Assembly (NCBI RefSeq): GCF_963678225.1
Contig: NZ_OY782764.1
Coordinates: forward strand, 526,001-590,000
Source: an uncultured Cohaesibacter sp.
GTDB taxonomy: Bacteria > Pseudomonadota > Alphaproteobacteria > Rhizobiales > Cohaesibacteraceae
Reading direction: 5' to 3'
DNA: 64,000 nt
Below the pieces are notes generated by a model. The model searched no databases and was not told where the DNA came from. It was given only the letters and a program-made list of their open reading frames with translations. Position 1 is the stretch's first letter. Every line of letters begins with the position of its first letter. This document shows, piece after piece, positions 55,072 through 64,000 of this stretch. Position numbers and translations under genes: made by a program.

Positions 55072-56967
55072 TTAGTCCTTTGTTAAATACGCAACAATGG
55101 CATCTGCAGCATCTTCGGCAGACATCTCGTCTGTATTTACATAAATTTCAGGATGACGAGGTGCTTGGTATGGCGCATCGATGCCAGTGAAGTTCTGGAT
55201 CTTGCCCGCGCGAGCTTTGGCGTAAAGACCCTTCACATCGCGTGCTTCACACACCTCCATCGGCGTATCCACATAGACCTCGATGAACTCGCCCTCTTCA
55301 AGCATCTCGCGCACCATGCGCCGCTCGGCGGCATAAGGGGAGATGAAGGCGGTCAGAACGATTAGACCCGCATCAGCCATCAGCTTGGAGACCTCGCCGA
55401 TCCGGCGGATATTCTCGACCCGATCCACATCGGTAAAGCCAAGGTCACGGTTGAGGCCATGACGCACATTGTCCCCATCCAGCAGATAGGTGTGACGGCC
55501 TTCCCCATGCAGCTTCTTCTCGACCAGATTGGCAATGGTGGATTTGCCCGACCCCGACAGACCGGTGAACCACAGAACCCGTGGCTTCTGCCCCTTCTGC
55601 TCGGCGCGCGCTGCCTTGTCCACATCAACCGCCTGCCAATGCACATTCTCGGCACGGCGCAGGCCAAACCAGACAAGACCAGCCGCAACCGTCTGGTTGG
55701 AATAACGGTCGATCAGGATGAAGGAGCCCGTATGCGGGTTCTCTTCATAGGTATCCATCGCCAGAGGCTCCGCAAAGGACATGTTGCAGAAGCCGATCTC
55801 GTTGAGATCCAGCGCCTTGCCCGCATCCTTGTGGGAGGCGTTGTTCACGTCAATCTTGTGCTTGAGCTCGGTAACCGTCGCCTGAACCTGCTGGTTGCCC
55901 ATCTTGATGATATAGGCCCGGCCAACCATCAGTCGGCTGCTATCCATCCAGATGAGATGGGCCGAGATCTGATCGGTCACCTGCGGGCGATGCTGTGGCG
56001 GGGCCAAGAGATCGCCACGCGAGATGTCGATTTCGTCTTCCAGCGTGATCGTGACAGCCTGTCCGGCTTCCACTTCCTGCAAATCCCCATCCATCGTCAC
56101 GATGGACTTGATCTTGGAGACCTTGCCGGATTTGGCGACAACGAGTTCGTCCCCCACATGCGCCACACCAGAGGCCACCGTGCCCGAATAGCCACGGAAG
56201 TTGAGGTTCGGACGGTTGACCCACTGAACCGGGAAGCGGAAAGGCAGAGACCGGTCCGCGCTCTCAACATCAATCTCTTCCAGATAGGACAGAAGGCTCG
56301 GGCCTTCATACCATGGGGTCTTGTCGCTCTTGACCACGACATTGTCGCCATAGCGGGCAGACATCGGCACCGCCATGATGGTCTCGAACTCGAACCCTTG
56401 CGCAAAAGCGTTATAATCCGCAACGATCTTGTCGAACACTTCCTGACTGAAGTCCATCAGGTCCATCTTGTTAACCGCCAGCACCACATGGCGCACACCG
56501 ATCAGTGAGGTGATGAAGCTGTGACGACGGGTCTGGGTCAGCACGCCCTTGCGCGCGTCAATCAGAATGACCGCCAGATCGCAGTTGGACGCACCGGTCG
56601 CCATGTTGCGGGTATATTGCTCATGCCCCGGCGTATCGGCGACAACGAATTTGCGCTTGTCGGACGCAAAGAAGCGATAGGCCACGTCAATCGTGATGCC
56701 TTGCTCCTGCTCGGCCTGAAGCCCGTCAAGCAGCAGCGCAAGGTCCATATCGTCCCCGGTTGTGCCATGCTTGCGGCTGACCACTTCCAGCGCAGAGAGC
56801 TGATCTTCAAAGATCGTCTTGCTATCGTAAAGCAGCCGCCCGATCAGGGTGGACTTGCCATCATCAACACTGCCACAGGTAAGAAAGCGCAGAATGTCCC
56901 GGCTTTCCTGACGGGCAAATTGGCCGCCTTCCAGCGATGATTTCGAGGTTGTTTCCACGTCGCTCAT
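55072..56967 (-). CDS. cysNC: Bifunctional sulfate adenylyltransferase subunit 1 / APS kinase (copy 2)
   Basis: The 631-residue protein is identical to the copy at 46771-48669 except for its C-terminal end. From residue 600 it reads [31 protein letters not shown] instead of the copy-1 ending, and it is one residue shorter. The GTPase motifs ([21 protein letters not shown]) and APS kinase motifs ([21 protein letters not shown]) are intact. The PEIYVNT segment and the final helix are normal APS kinase features in both copies, so both should be active. It is followed closely by cysQ, which copy 1 lacks. Confidence 0.96.
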   Translation of the reverse strand: MSDVETTSKSSLEGGQFARQESRDILRFLTCGSVDDGKSTLIGRLLYDSKTIFEDQLSALEVVSRKHGTTGDDMDLALLLDGLQAEQEQGITIDVAYRFFASDKRKFVVADTPGHEQYTRNMATGASNCDLAVILIDARKGVLTQTRRHSFITSLIGVRHVVLAVNKMDLMDFSQEVFDKIVADYNAFAQGFEFETIMAVPMSARYGDNVVVKSDKTPWYEGPSLLSYLEEIDVESADRSLPFRFPVQWVNRPNLNFRGYSGTVASGVAHVGDELVVAKSGKVSKIKSIVTMDGDLQEVEAGQAVTITLEDEIDISRGDLLAPPQHRPQVTDQISAHLIWMDSSRLMVGRAYIIKMGNQQVQATVTELKHKIDVNNASHKDAGKALDLNEIGFCNMSFAEPLAMDTYEENPHTGSFILIDRYSNQTVAAGLVWFGLRRAENVHWQAVDVDKAARAEQKGQKPRVLWFTGLSGSGKSTIANLVEKKLHGEGRHTYLLDGDNVRHGLNRDLGFTDVDRVENIRRIGEVSKLMADAGLIVLTAFISPYAAERRMVREMLEEGEFIEVYVDTPMEVCEARDVKGLYAKARAGKIQNFTGIDAPYQAPRHPEIYVNTDEMSAEDAADAIVAYLTKD

Positions 56968-57899
56968 CAGAAATAGCCCTCCCTTTTCTTCTTCTCCATC
57001 GATGCGGTGTCGTCATGATCAATCATGCGTCCTTCGCGCTCCGAGGTCCGGGCAATCAGCATTTCTTCAAAGATCTCTTCCAGCGTCGAGGCCGAGCTTT
57101 CAACCGCGCCCGTCAGCGGGTAGCAGCCAAGGGTGCGGAAGCGCACCATCTTCATTTCCGGCACTTCGCCTTCATTGAGCGGCATGCGGTCGTCGTCCAC
57201 CATGATCAAGGTGCCATCGCGCTGCACGACAGGGCGCTCCTTGGCATAATAGAGCGGAACAATCGGGATATTCTCAAGCATGATATATTGCCAGATATCC
57301 TGCTCGGTCCAGTTGGACAGAGGGAAGACCCGGATGCTTTCGCCCGGCTTGGTGCGGGTGTTGAAAATGTTCCAAAGCTCCGGACGCTGGTTCTTCGGAT
57401 CCCAGCTGTGATTTTCTGTCCGGAAGGAGAAGATGCGCTCCTTGGCGCGGGATTTCTCTTCATCGCGTCGTGCGCCACCAAAGGCTGCATCAAACTTGTG
57501 TGCGGTCAGCGCCTGCTTTAGCGCATCCGTCTTCATGATCTGCGTATAAAGCGAAGAACCATGGGTGAACGGGTTCACATTGTTCGCCCGGCCTTCTTCA
57601 TTCGTATGCACGATCAGATCAAGGTCATATTCCTTGGTAATCCGGTCGCGAAACTCGATCATTTCCCGGAACTTCCACGTCGTATCAACATGCATCAACG
57701 GAAACGGCAAGCGAGACGGATAAAACGCCTTGCGCGCCAGATGCAACATCACGGCACTATCCTTGCCGATCGAGTAGAGCATCACCGGGTTCTTGAATTC
57801 CGACGCAACCTCGCGAATAATATGGATGCTCTCATATTCGAGGGCCTTTAAGTGAGTAAAATGCATTGGCGAACTCAACTAACTTCTGGGATTAAGTGA
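55169..57899 (-). repeat. Right arm of the 2,731-bp inverted repeat (cysD-cysNC copy 2)
   Basis: This is the mirror of 45839-48569. The arm starts 33 bases before the cysD ATG (minus strand) and stops at the same codon of cysNC. The arms enclose 6,599 bp (48570-55168). Recombination between them would invert that interior and exchange the two cysNC ends. Confidence 0.95.
56967..57866 (-). CDS. cysD: Sulfate adenylyltransferase subunit 2 (copy 2)
   Basis: The 299-residue protein is identical to copy 1 (45872-46771), including the PP-loop YSIGKDSAV and C-terminal GRMIDHDD. It overlaps the cysNC start by one base. Upstream, only 33 bases are shared with copy 1, so the promoter is different. Here the gene lies 160 bases downstream of ugd on the same strand and could be read from it or from a promoter in the 57900-58026 gap. 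Two identical sulfurylase pairs point to a high or separately controlled demand for PAPS. Confidence 0.96.
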   Translation of the reverse strand: MHFTHLKALEYESIHIIREVASEFKNPVMLYSIGKDSAVMLHLARKAFYPSRLPFPLMHVDTTWKFREMIEFRDRITKEYDLDLIVHTNEEGRANNVNPFTHGSSLYTQIMKTDALKQALTAHKFDAAFGGARRDEEKSRAKERIFSFRTENHSWDPKNQRPELWNIFNTRTKPGESIRVFPLSNWTEQDIWQYIMLENIPIVPLYYAKERPVVQRDGTLIMVDDDRMPLNEGEVPEMKMVRFRTLGCYPLTGAVESSASTLEEIFEEMLIARTSEREGRMIDHDDTASMEKKKREGYF

Positions 57900-57904
57900 T
57901 AATA

Positions 57905-57956
57905 ACAGCTTCACCTATTATCAAATTCAGCGCGTTTGTATACCCCTTGAAGCTGT
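57905..57956. repeat. Inverted repeat between ugd and cysD copy 2
   Basis: ACAGCTTCA (57905-57913) is the exact reverse complement of TGAAGCTGT (57948-57956), 34 bases apart, just outside the right arm of the long repeat. It could be a long-loop RNA hairpin or a protein-binding site; function is not evident. Confidence 0.4.
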
Positions 57957-58026
57957 AAAACTTGTCGACATTCGTCCGTGTTTTGAAGAAGGGGCATCTT
58001 TAAACACGCAAGACGATACAAGAGTA

Positions 58027-59193
58027 CTAATCCGAGCCGAACAGATCCCGTGTGAAGACCTTGTCCGTTACGTCCAGTATTTCCTTGGCCATTCGGTTTG
58101 CAACGATGATATCGGACTTAGACTTGAACTCAGCAAGATCTGTGATCACGGGTGAATTGAAGAAATGATCTTCATCCAGAGAGGGCTCATAAACGATCAC
58201 TTCAATCCCCTTGGACTTGATGCGCTTCATGATCCCCTGAATGGAGGAACTACGGAAATTGTCGGAGTTGGCCTTCATCACTAGGCGGTAGATACCAACC
58301 GTCTTGGGCTGCTTGGCGATAATCGTATCCGCAATAAAATCCTTACGCGTCGTATTGGCGTCAACGATCGCCCGGATGAGCACCTGAGGCACCTGAGAAT
58401 AATTGGCCAAAAGCTGTTTGGTATCCTTAGGCAGGCAATAGCCACCATAGCCGAACGAGGGATTGTTATAGTGATCACCGATGCGTGGATCGAGCCCGAC
58501 ACCATCAATCAACTGGCGCGTATTCATGCCAAAGGCCATGGCATAACTGTCCAGTTCATTAAAATAGGCAACGCGCATGGCAAGATAGGTGTTGGAAAAG
58601 AGCTTGATGGCTTCCGCTTCGCACGCATCGGTAAAAAGCACAGGCGCGTCTTTCTTGACCGCCCCCTCAATCAGCAAGTCGGCGAACTGCCTAGCACGCT
58701 CTGACTTCTCCCCCACGATGATACGCGAAGGGTAGAGATTGTCATAAAGCGCATGCCCCTCACGCAAAAATTCGGGCGAAAAAACAACCTGCCCGGTGTT
58801 CATCCGCTCGCGCACATCATCAACAAAGCCAACCGGAATGGTCGACTTGATCATGATCGTCGCGGTGCTATTGACCGCCATAACCGCCCGGATAACAGCT
58901 TCAACCGACTCGGTGTTGAAATAGTTAGTCTCAGGATCGTAATTGGTTGGCGTGGCAACCACGACAAAGTCAGCATCCAGATAGGCACTTGCTCCGTCAG
59001 TCGTTGCCGTCAGATTGAGAGCACGGGTTGCAAGAAAATCCTCGATTTCATCGTCAACAATCGGGCTTTTCTTGTTGTTCAGCATCTGAACCTTGTTCTC
59101 GCTGATATCGACCGCAACAACCTCGTGATTTTGTGCAAACAAGATAGCGTTCGACAACCCCACATAGCCAATACCTGCCACTGCAATTTTCAT
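58027..59193 (-). CDS. ugd: UDP-glucose 6-dehydrogenase
   Basis: The 388-residue protein has exactly the length of E. coli Ugd. It shows the NAD site [36 protein letters not shown] with the catalytic-site Glu, and the thiohemiacetal Cys in [11 protein letters not shown]. It oxidises UDP-glucose twice to UDP-glucuronate with 2 NAD+. ATG 59193 is used; the TTG at 59202 would add three residues. Rhizobial K-antigen loci have the same enzyme (RkpK). Next to the sulfation genes it suggests that glucuronic acid, or a sugar derived from it such as galacturonate or xylose, is part of the polysaccharide. Confidence 0.95.
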   Translation of the reverse strand: MKIAVAGIGYVGLSNAILFAQNHEVVAVDISENKVQMLNNKKSPIVDDEIEDFLATRALNLTATTDGASAYLDADFVVVATPTNYDPETNYFNTESVEAVIRAVMAVNSTATIMIKSTIPVGFVDDVRERMNTGQVVFSPEFLREGHALYDNLYPSRIIVGEKSERARQFADLLIEGAVKKDAPVLFTDACEAEAIKLFSNTYLAMRVAYFNELDSYAMAFGMNTRQLIDGVGLDPRIGDHYNNPSFGYGGYCLPKDTKQLLANYSQVPQVLIRAIVDANTTRKDFIADTIIAKQPKTVGIYRLVMKANSDNFRSSSIQGIMKRIKSKGIEVIVYEPSLDEDHFFNSPVITDLAEFKSKSDIIVANRMAKEILDVTDKVFTRDLFGSD

Positions 59194-59562
59194 TTTATTC
59201 AACCCGTTAATAGACCATCTGCAAATATGCGCCCGCGAAATATCGAACCACTTCTACTTCATAAATCAGGCAGCGTCCAACATGGACGTCATATGCAGAA
59301 TAAATGAGCGCAAATTTTGTCAGCCCAGCACAATCGCGTGAGGAGAGAAAAAGAAGCACGGAAAAGCTCAACAAACAGAGCAGCAGGACAGAGCGTCGGA
59401 GCCTCTCCTGCTCTCAATTCCTGACATAGCACAAACCCTGTTACACTATTTTGACCATTTGGTTGGTGACAACAGGCGAAAGAGGAACCGGCAGCTCTCA
59501 CCATAAAACGCAAAAACCCGCCATCTCTGGCGGGTTCTAACATATCATCAAGGCCGTGCGCT
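59194..59562. other. Intergenic region between ugd and the DUF4167 gene
   Basis: A 369-base stretch without a gene. It holds the DUF4167 terminator at its right end (59512-59536) and presumably the ugd promoter near 59200-59300. No protein-like open frame or RNA gene was recognised. Confidence 0.55.
59512..59536 (-). terminator. Rho-independent terminator of the prfA-prmC-DUF4167 transcript
   Basis: On the minus strand AACCCGCC (59529-59536) pairs with GGCGGGTT (59515-59522) around a 6-base loop, then TTT follows. It lies 27 bases past the DUF4167 stop codon. Confidence 0.85.
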
Positions 59563-60192
59563 TTACTCTTCAGCAGCCACTGGCTGGGGGGCCTCAGGAG
59601 CAGATGGTGCTGCCTCGCCACCCTTCTCACCCGCCTCAGGTCTCTTGCGCGAGCGATAGGTGGTGCGGCGGCGGCGACGCGGAGCCCCGTCCTTGCCGTC
59701 TTCGTCCCCATCGGCTGCTGCTTTTGGTGTCCTTTTCCTTTTAGGCTTTTCCTCAGGCTGCGGCTCATCATCAGATTTCTCAATAACGGCAACTTCCATT
59801 TCAACAGCGGTATTCTCAAAACCACTGATCTCCGGCTGAGGTTCATCACCGGTAATTTCGGGCTGAGGGGCCGGTTTTGCACGGGCTGGACGCTCGGAAT
59901 TGGATGGCTGGTCATTATTGGAATTATTATTGCGCGCGTCATCGCGGGAAGAAGACTGCGCGGCAGCTATGATGCGCAAATAATGCTCGGCATGCTGATA
60001 GTAGTTTTCGGACATGACCATATCGCCAGACGCTAGGGCATCCCTTGCAAGAGACTGATATTTCTCTGCAATATGGCTCGCTGTACCACGAATCTTTACA
60101 TCAGGTCCATTGCTATCATAGGAGCGGGACAGCGGATTGGATGGCTTGCGCCCGCGACTGCGTGTCCGGCTGCTTTTCTGGCTCTGTCGCAT
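59563..60192 (-). CDS. DUF4167 domain-containing protein
   Basis: The 209-residue protein has the DUF4167 core at residues 1-75 (RSRGRKPSNPLSRSYDSNGPDVKIRGTASHIAEKYQ, then ALASGDMVMSENYYQHAEHYLRII). A long low-complexity tail follows, rich in Pro, Glu, Lys and Arg, with a basic block RRRRRTTYRSRKRPE, likely disordered and nucleic-acid binding. The function is unknown, but the gene is conserved in alphaproteobacteria downstream of prmC, suggesting a link to RNA or translation. MRQSQ at 60192 is the start; an earlier codon 39 residues upstream lacks support. Confidence 0.88.
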   Translation of the reverse strand: MRQSQKSSRTRSRGRKPSNPLSRSYDSNGPDVKIRGTASHIAEKYQSLARDALASGDMVMSENYYQHAEHYLRIIAAAQSSSRDDARNNNSNNDQPSNSERPARAKPAPQPEITGDEPQPEISGFENTAVEMEVAVIEKSDDEPQPEEKPKRKRTPKAAADGDEDGKDGAPRRRRRTTYRSRKRPEAGEKGGEAAPSAPEAPQPVAAEE

Positions 60193-60572
60193 TGTTTTTC
60201 TCTCGTAAATAGGCCGACCAAAAGGTTCAGCAAGGCAAACTGATTGCCAAATGTCCCCACGGACACGTGCCCTGACCTGATCTCGCAGACCATAACACCG
60301 CGTTGTCAACCTGTTTGAAAAGTCACGAGCTATATCGATTCAACGATCGAGTTGCTTCTTTGACTGAATAAAATCTGAAATCCGCTACGGGGATCCTAAA
60401 AATACAGATGAATCTGAGAGGAACCCCATCGCCAGCTGTCTTTTGCTACGCAAATCAGCCGGATTTTGCTCTTGGTGATTTCAATCTATCGAGTTACGTC
60501 ACAAATTCAAGCCCATTGGCGTTTTTTTGTCAGACCGCACGCGGTGCTTTCAACAGAAGTTTGGCAAAAAGG
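60193..60572. other. Intergenic region between prmC and the DUF4167 gene
   Basis: A 380-base, A/T-rich gap with no gene. On the minus strand TTGACA at 60304-60309 is a possible -35 element for a DUF4167 promoter, without an obvious -10. The short open frames here are not protein-like. Confidence 0.45.
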
Positions 60573-61439
60573 CTAATTTTGACGAATTTGCAGCAATAAA
60601 ATTCGGTTTTGCCCGCCAAGATCCTTCAAAATATGGCCTTCGTCATCAATCGCAGATGTCAAACCACTCTTCCGGGCGACAGCGCGCACGGCCTCAGCCT
60701 GACGATAACCGAACTCGAACGCCATGATGGATGGCTTCACGTCCCATCCCGCAATCGCAGAGAAGAGCGCTTCATAGGCTTCCAGCCCCGTCTCTCCAGA
60801 GACCAGAGCATTGGTCGGATCATAGTCGGCGACGTCTTTTTCTATGGCACCCATTTCATCAGCGGCCAGATAGGGCGGATTGGAGATGAGAATATCCATC
60901 CCCCCGCAAAAAGCTTCGGCATAGCTGGCTCGCAAAAACGCGCAACGCTCCGAAAAGCCCAGATCCAACGCATTCTGCCGCGCCACCGTAAGCGCAGCCG
61001 AGCTGATATCCGATCCGATGCCAAACGCATTGGGCAATTCAGACAGGAGCGAAAGCAACAGGCACCCCGTGCCGGTGCCGATATCGACAATAGAGAGCGG
61101 CGCCTGTTTGCTTTTCACCGCATCAAGCACCCCCGCCACGAGCGTTTCACTATCGGGGCGCGGCACAAGCGTATCAGCGGTCACCTTGAAAGGCAGCCCC
61201 CAAAATTCGCGATAGCCCAGAATATGCGCAATGGGTTCTCTCGTGAGCCGACGCTCGACCAGTTCATTCAACAGACTGATCTCTTCAGGCTGAAGAGCCC
61301 TGTCAAATTGCAGGATGATATCGGTTTCCGACAAATCCAATCCATGACAAGCCAGCAATCGCGCATCAAGACGCGCGGTTTCTATGCCCTCTTGCGTCAG
61401 AGCCCTCGACATTCCCGCGATCATCTGATCCAAACGCAT
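60573..61439 (-). CDS. prmC: Peptide chain release factor N5-glutamine methyltransferase
   Basis: The 288-residue protein methylates the Gln of the GGQ motif in release factors with S-adenosylmethionine. It has an N-terminal helical domain, REFWGLPFKVTADTLVPRPDSETLV, the SAM site VDIGTGTGCLLLSLLSELP and the catalytic NPPYL. It is encoded directly after prfA, one of its substrates, separated by 49 bases, as is usual. Complete and normal. Confidence 0.96.
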   Translation of the reverse strand: MRLDQMIAGMSRALTQEGIETARLDARLLACHGLDLSETDIILQFDRALQPEEISLLNELVERRLTREPIAHILGYREFWGLPFKVTADTLVPRPDSETLVAGVLDAVKSKQAPLSIVDIGTGTGCLLLSLLSELPNAFGIGSDISSAALTVARQNALDLGFSERCAFLRASYAEAFCGGMDILISNPPYLAADEMGAIEKDVADYDPTNALVSGETGLEAYEALFSAIAGWDVKPSIMAFEFGYRQAEAVRAVARKSGLTSAIDDEGHILKDLGGQNRILLLQIRQN

Positions 61440-61488
61440 GGCACGCCTTCCGGCTCCAGACAGCCCACCTCAGGCAGACAGCAACAAA

Positions 61489-62580
61489 CTAAACCGCATC
61501 TTCTTCGACAGCGGCCAACAATTGCGCCTGATTTTCTGCAATCAGGGCATCGATCAATTCACCCAGCGCTTCACCGGCTAGAACCTTATCCAGCTTGTAA
61601 AGTGTGAGGTTAATGCGATGATCCGTCACGCGCCCTTGCGGGAAGTTATAGGTACGGATGCGCTCGGAACGGTCACCCGATCCAACCTGCCCACGACGTG
61701 CTTCGGACCGCTCGCTGTCGGCGCGATCCCGTTCGGCTTCATAAAGACGGGCCTGCAACACCTTCATCGCGTTTGCACGGTTTTGGTGCTGGGATTTTTC
61801 CGAAGATGTTACCACGATGCCTGTTGGCAAATGCGTGATACGGACCGCGGAGTCCGTCGTGTTCACATGCTGCCCACCGGCACCGGAAGCACGCATGGTA
61901 TCAATGCGGATATCATCAGGGCGAATGTCGATATCCACCTCTTCAGCCTCCGGCAACACCGCCACCGTTGCCGCTGAGGTGTGAATACGCCCACCGGATT
62001 CTGTTTCCGGCACGCGCTGCACCCGATGAACACCGGATTCATATTTCATTTTGGCGAACACCCCGACGCCTGACACGCTGGCAATGATTTCCTTATAGCC
62101 GCCCATATCGCCTTCGCTGACTGACATGACCGAAACCTTCCAGCCATGCTCCTCAGCATAGCGCTGATACATGCGAAACAGATCACCAGCAAACAGGGCG
62201 GCCTCGTCGCCGCCCGTTCCGGCCCGCACCTCCAGAATGGCGCTCTTGTTATCGGCAGCATCTTTTGGCAAAAGCAGGATCTGCAGCTCGGCTGCCAGTT
62301 CCTCGATCTTTTCTTCCGTGGGTTTGACATCTTCATACGCCAGATCACGCATGTCGGCATCCATCTCGGGATCGTTCAGGATTTCCTGTAGATCCTCAAG
62401 CTCCTTGAGAGCTGCCAGATAATCACGGGATTTGATGGCCACCGGCTCCAACTCAGCATAATCCCGGCTCAGCTTGACATAAACATCAGGCTCAGGCCCC
62501 GCTGCCATTTCAGCCGACAGGGCATCAAACCGTTGTATCAGGGCCTCAACGCGCCCAAGCGGAATGGAAACACCAACCAT
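61489..62580 (-). CDS. prfA: Peptide chain release factor 1
   Basis: The 363-residue protein recognises UAA and UAG stop codons and triggers peptide release. It shows the GGQ motif in [26 protein letters not shown] and the domain-2 region with [16 protein letters not shown]. The stop-codon recognition tripeptide PxT lies in the region [29 protein letters not shown] at 62580 follows AGGACT; an in-frame codon 20 residues upstream is unlikely. It lies between ptsP and prmC in the order usual for alphaproteobacteria. Confidence 0.97.
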   Translation of the reverse strand: MVGVSIPLGRVEALIQRFDALSAEMAAGPEPDVYVKLSRDYAELEPVAIKSRDYLAALKELEDLQEILNDPEMDADMRDLAYEDVKPTEEKIEELAAELQILLLPKDAADNKSAILEVRAGTGGDEAALFAGDLFRMYQRYAEEHGWKVSVMSVSEGDMGGYKEIIASVSGVGVFAKMKYESGVHRVQRVPETESGGRIHTSAATVAVLPEAEEVDIDIRPDDIRIDTMRASGAGGQHVNTTDSAVRITHLPTGIVVTSSEKSQHQNRANAMKVLQARLYEAERDRADSERSEARRGQVGSGDRSERIRTYNFPQGRVTDHRINLTLYKLDKVLAGEALGELIDALIAENQAQLLAAVEEDAV

Positions 62581-62679
62581 ATTATTCAGTCCTGTAGCAA
62601 GCGGCCAAAAGCATGACACGCGTCCATCGCACAATGCCACAACCCGAACCGCAGCAAAGTCGATTGGAACGATGTGTCG

Positions 62680-64000
62680 CTAAAGATTTCCGGCCGGAAT
62701 GTGAATGTCGTAACGCTCGGCAAAATCCTGAAGGAATTGCTTGATTTCATCGGCATGCACGGCTTTGGCAAGCGCTTCGGCGAATTCTGCCTCAAGCTGC
62801 TCAAGCGGCAATTCCAGCAACATGGCCTTGACCGGTCCAACCGAAGAGGGCGCCATGGACAAGCGACGATAGCCAATGGCCAACAGCGCCATAGCACCGG
62901 TTGCTCGCCCGGCCAGCTCACCGCAGACAGTCACCGGCACCCCTTTTTCCTGCCCCTTGTCGATAATGCTCTTCAAGGCACGCAGAAAAGAAGGCGTCAG
63001 GGAACTATACCGCCCCGAAAGACGCGTATTGCCCCGATCACACGCCATCATGAACTGGTGCAGATCGTTTGTACCAATCGAGATGAAATCAGCGCGATCC
63101 AGCAAGGCATCCAGCTGGAACAGCAAGGACGGCACTTCGAGCATGGCGCCAAGATGGATCTTCTTGGGCTTTTCATAGCCATGCCGCTCCAAGTGCGCCA
63201 CTTCGCGCATGAAGAGATCCTTGGCTTCTTCGAATTCGAAGACATCAGTGATCATGGGGAACATCAGACGCAGCGACCGACCAGCGGCCGCATGCAGCAG
63301 GGCGCGCATCTGGGTGCGCAACAGCCCCGGACGATCCAGCCCCAGCCGAATGGCGCGCCAGCCCATGGCCGGATTTTCTTCCGCCGCCATGCGCAAGAAG
63401 GCCAAAACCTTATCCCCGCCCACATCAAGAGAGCGGAATGTCACGGGCATTTCAGCCGCGCTGTCCAGCACCTGACGATACACCTTCTCCTGCTCACGCA
63501 TGCGCGGGAAGCTGGCCGCGACCATGAATTGCAGCTCGGTGCGGAACAGACCGATACCCTTGGCCCCTGCCCCTGTCATATTGGGCAAGTCCACCAGCAG
63601 GCCAGCATTCATGTAAAGATCGACAGGAACCCCGTCCTTGGTGACAGCGGGTTTGTCGCGCAGCTTACGATATTGCTCCTGCCTATGAGCACGGAACTTG
63701 ACCTGATCGACATAGGACGCCTCGACATCTGCCGGAGGGCGCATATGCACATGGCCGGTATCGCCGTCGACAATGATCGGATCGCCATCTTCGCACAGAT
63801 TAACCGCGGTCGAAACCTGCCCGACAGTGGGAATACCAAGCGCTCTGGCAACGATCACCACATGACTGGTGGGCGCCCCTTCTTCCAACACAAGGCCGCG
63901 CACCCGATCCCGCCCGTAATCAAGCAGCTCGGCAGCGCCCATATTGCGGGCAACGATGATGGAATCTGTAGGCTTCTCGCCGTTCTTTTCTGCCAGTTGA
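62680..64000 (-). CDS. ptsP: Phosphoenolpyruvate-protein phosphotransferase PtsP (EI-Ntr), C-terminal part (partial)
   Basis: The frame is open through the right edge of the window; 439 C-terminal residues are present. PtsP is enzyme I of the nitrogen phosphotransfer system, taking phosphate from phosphoenolpyruvate to NPr. The phosphorylated His lies in EEGAPTSHVVIVARALGIPTVGQ. GIGLFRTELQFM, MGWRAIRLGLDRPGLLRTQMRALLHA, LGAMLEVPSLLF, IGTNDLHQFMMACDR and VTVCGELAGR (with the active-site Cys) are the PEP-binding blocks. The N-terminal GAF domain would be outside the window. It precedes prfA by about 100 bases on the same strand. Confidence 0.95.
   Translation of the reverse strand, partial: QLAEKNGEKPTDSIIVARNMGAAELLDYGRDRVRGLVLEEGAPTSHVVIVARALGIPTVGQVSTAVNLCEDGDPIIVDGDTGHVHMRPPADVEASYVDQVKFRAHRQEQYRKLRDKPAVTKDGVPVDLYMNAGLLVDLPNMTGAGAKGIGLFRTELQFMVAASFPRMREQEKVYRQVLDSAAEMPVTFRSLDVGGDKVLAFLRMAAEENPAMGWRAIRLGLDRPGLLRTQMRALLHAAAGRSLRLMFPMITDVFEFEEAKDLFMREVAHLERHGYEKPKKIHLGAMLEVPSLLFQLDALLDRADFISIGTNDLHQFMMACDRGNTRLSGRYSSLTPSFLRALKSIIDKGQEKGVPVTVCGELAGRATGAMALLAIGYRRLSMAPSSVGPVKAMLLELPLEQLEAEFAEALAKAVHADEIKQFLQDFAERYDIHIPAGNL

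Noticed and set aside
47230-56508. Identical 349-codon antisense frames opposite both cysNC copies
   Set aside because: Shadows of cysNC; their identity is useful only as evidence that the two repeat arms match at nucleotide level.
45839-57899. Composite transposon bounded by inverted cysDNC arms
   Set aside because: No transposase, terminal inverted repeats or target-site duplication were seen; arm ends fall inside and just before genes, which fits duplication or gene conversion better.

Overview
The window looks like chromosomal DNA of an alphaproteobacterium in or near the Hyphomicrobiales (Rhizobiales), probably a marine, moderate-GC lineage. The grounds are the order ptsP-prfA-prmC-DUF4167 at the right edge, a rhizobial-type rkpA-rkpG-rkpH capsule cassette, and the many TRAP and ABC uptake systems. 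A more precise name would be a guess. No tRNA, rRNA, IS element, phage gene or CRISPR array was recognised.

Layout. (1) 1-5.4 kb: end of a histidine-utilisation cluster (hutG fragment, hutU) followed by a polar amino acid ABC importer. (2) 5.6-10.7 kb: a YtcJ-like amidohydrolase, convergent with a TRAP importer operon (dctP-dctQ-dctM) that ends in a universal stress protein gene. (3) 11.3-26.4 kb: an Asp/Glu racemase-family gene, a GntR/FCD repressor, and a divergent, tightly packed operon. The operon encodes a dipeptide-type ABC importer with fused ATPases, a leaderless gamma-glutamyltransferase, an M20 peptidase, a TauE/SafE exporter, a D-serine dehydratase, an amidase, a RidA protein and a FAD D-amino acid dehydrogenase. 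Read together it is a programme for importing and degrading small peptides or amides, with D-amino acids as likely intermediates. (4) 26.6-45.4 kb: a capsular polysaccharide (K-antigen, group 2 / rkp) locus. KpsC is split into two genes on either side of the giant lipid synthase RkpA and its partners RkpG and RkpH. An outer-membrane export lipoprotein, KpsS and the KpsM-KpsT-KpsE transporter follow. KpsT carries a tail of about 235 residues built from decapeptide repeats.

(5) 45.8-59.2 kb: a sulfation island. Two cysD-cysNC pairs (sulfate activation to PAPS) lie in opposite orientation as arms of an apparently perfect 2,731-bp inverted repeat (45839-48569 and 55169-57899). Between them are an unknown protein, two family-2 glycosyltransferases, a hexapeptide acyltransferase, two P-loop sulfotransferases and cysQ (PAP phosphatase). 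A UDP-glucose 6-dehydrogenase gene lies just outside. With the adjoining capsule genes, the simplest reading is synthesis and export of a sulfated, possibly uronic-acid-containing, surface polysaccharide. The inverted repeat makes inversion or gene conversion of the interior plausible. (6) 59.5-64 kb: ordinary housekeeping DNA (DUF4167, prmC, prfA, partial ptsP).

The signals most worth attention are the inverted twin PAPS-synthesis genes, the repeat-tailed KpsT, the split KpsC around an rkpAGH cassette with sphingolipid-like logic, and the peptide/D-amino acid operon. Starts were chosen by family alignment from memory and visible ribosome binding sites. No database search was possible.
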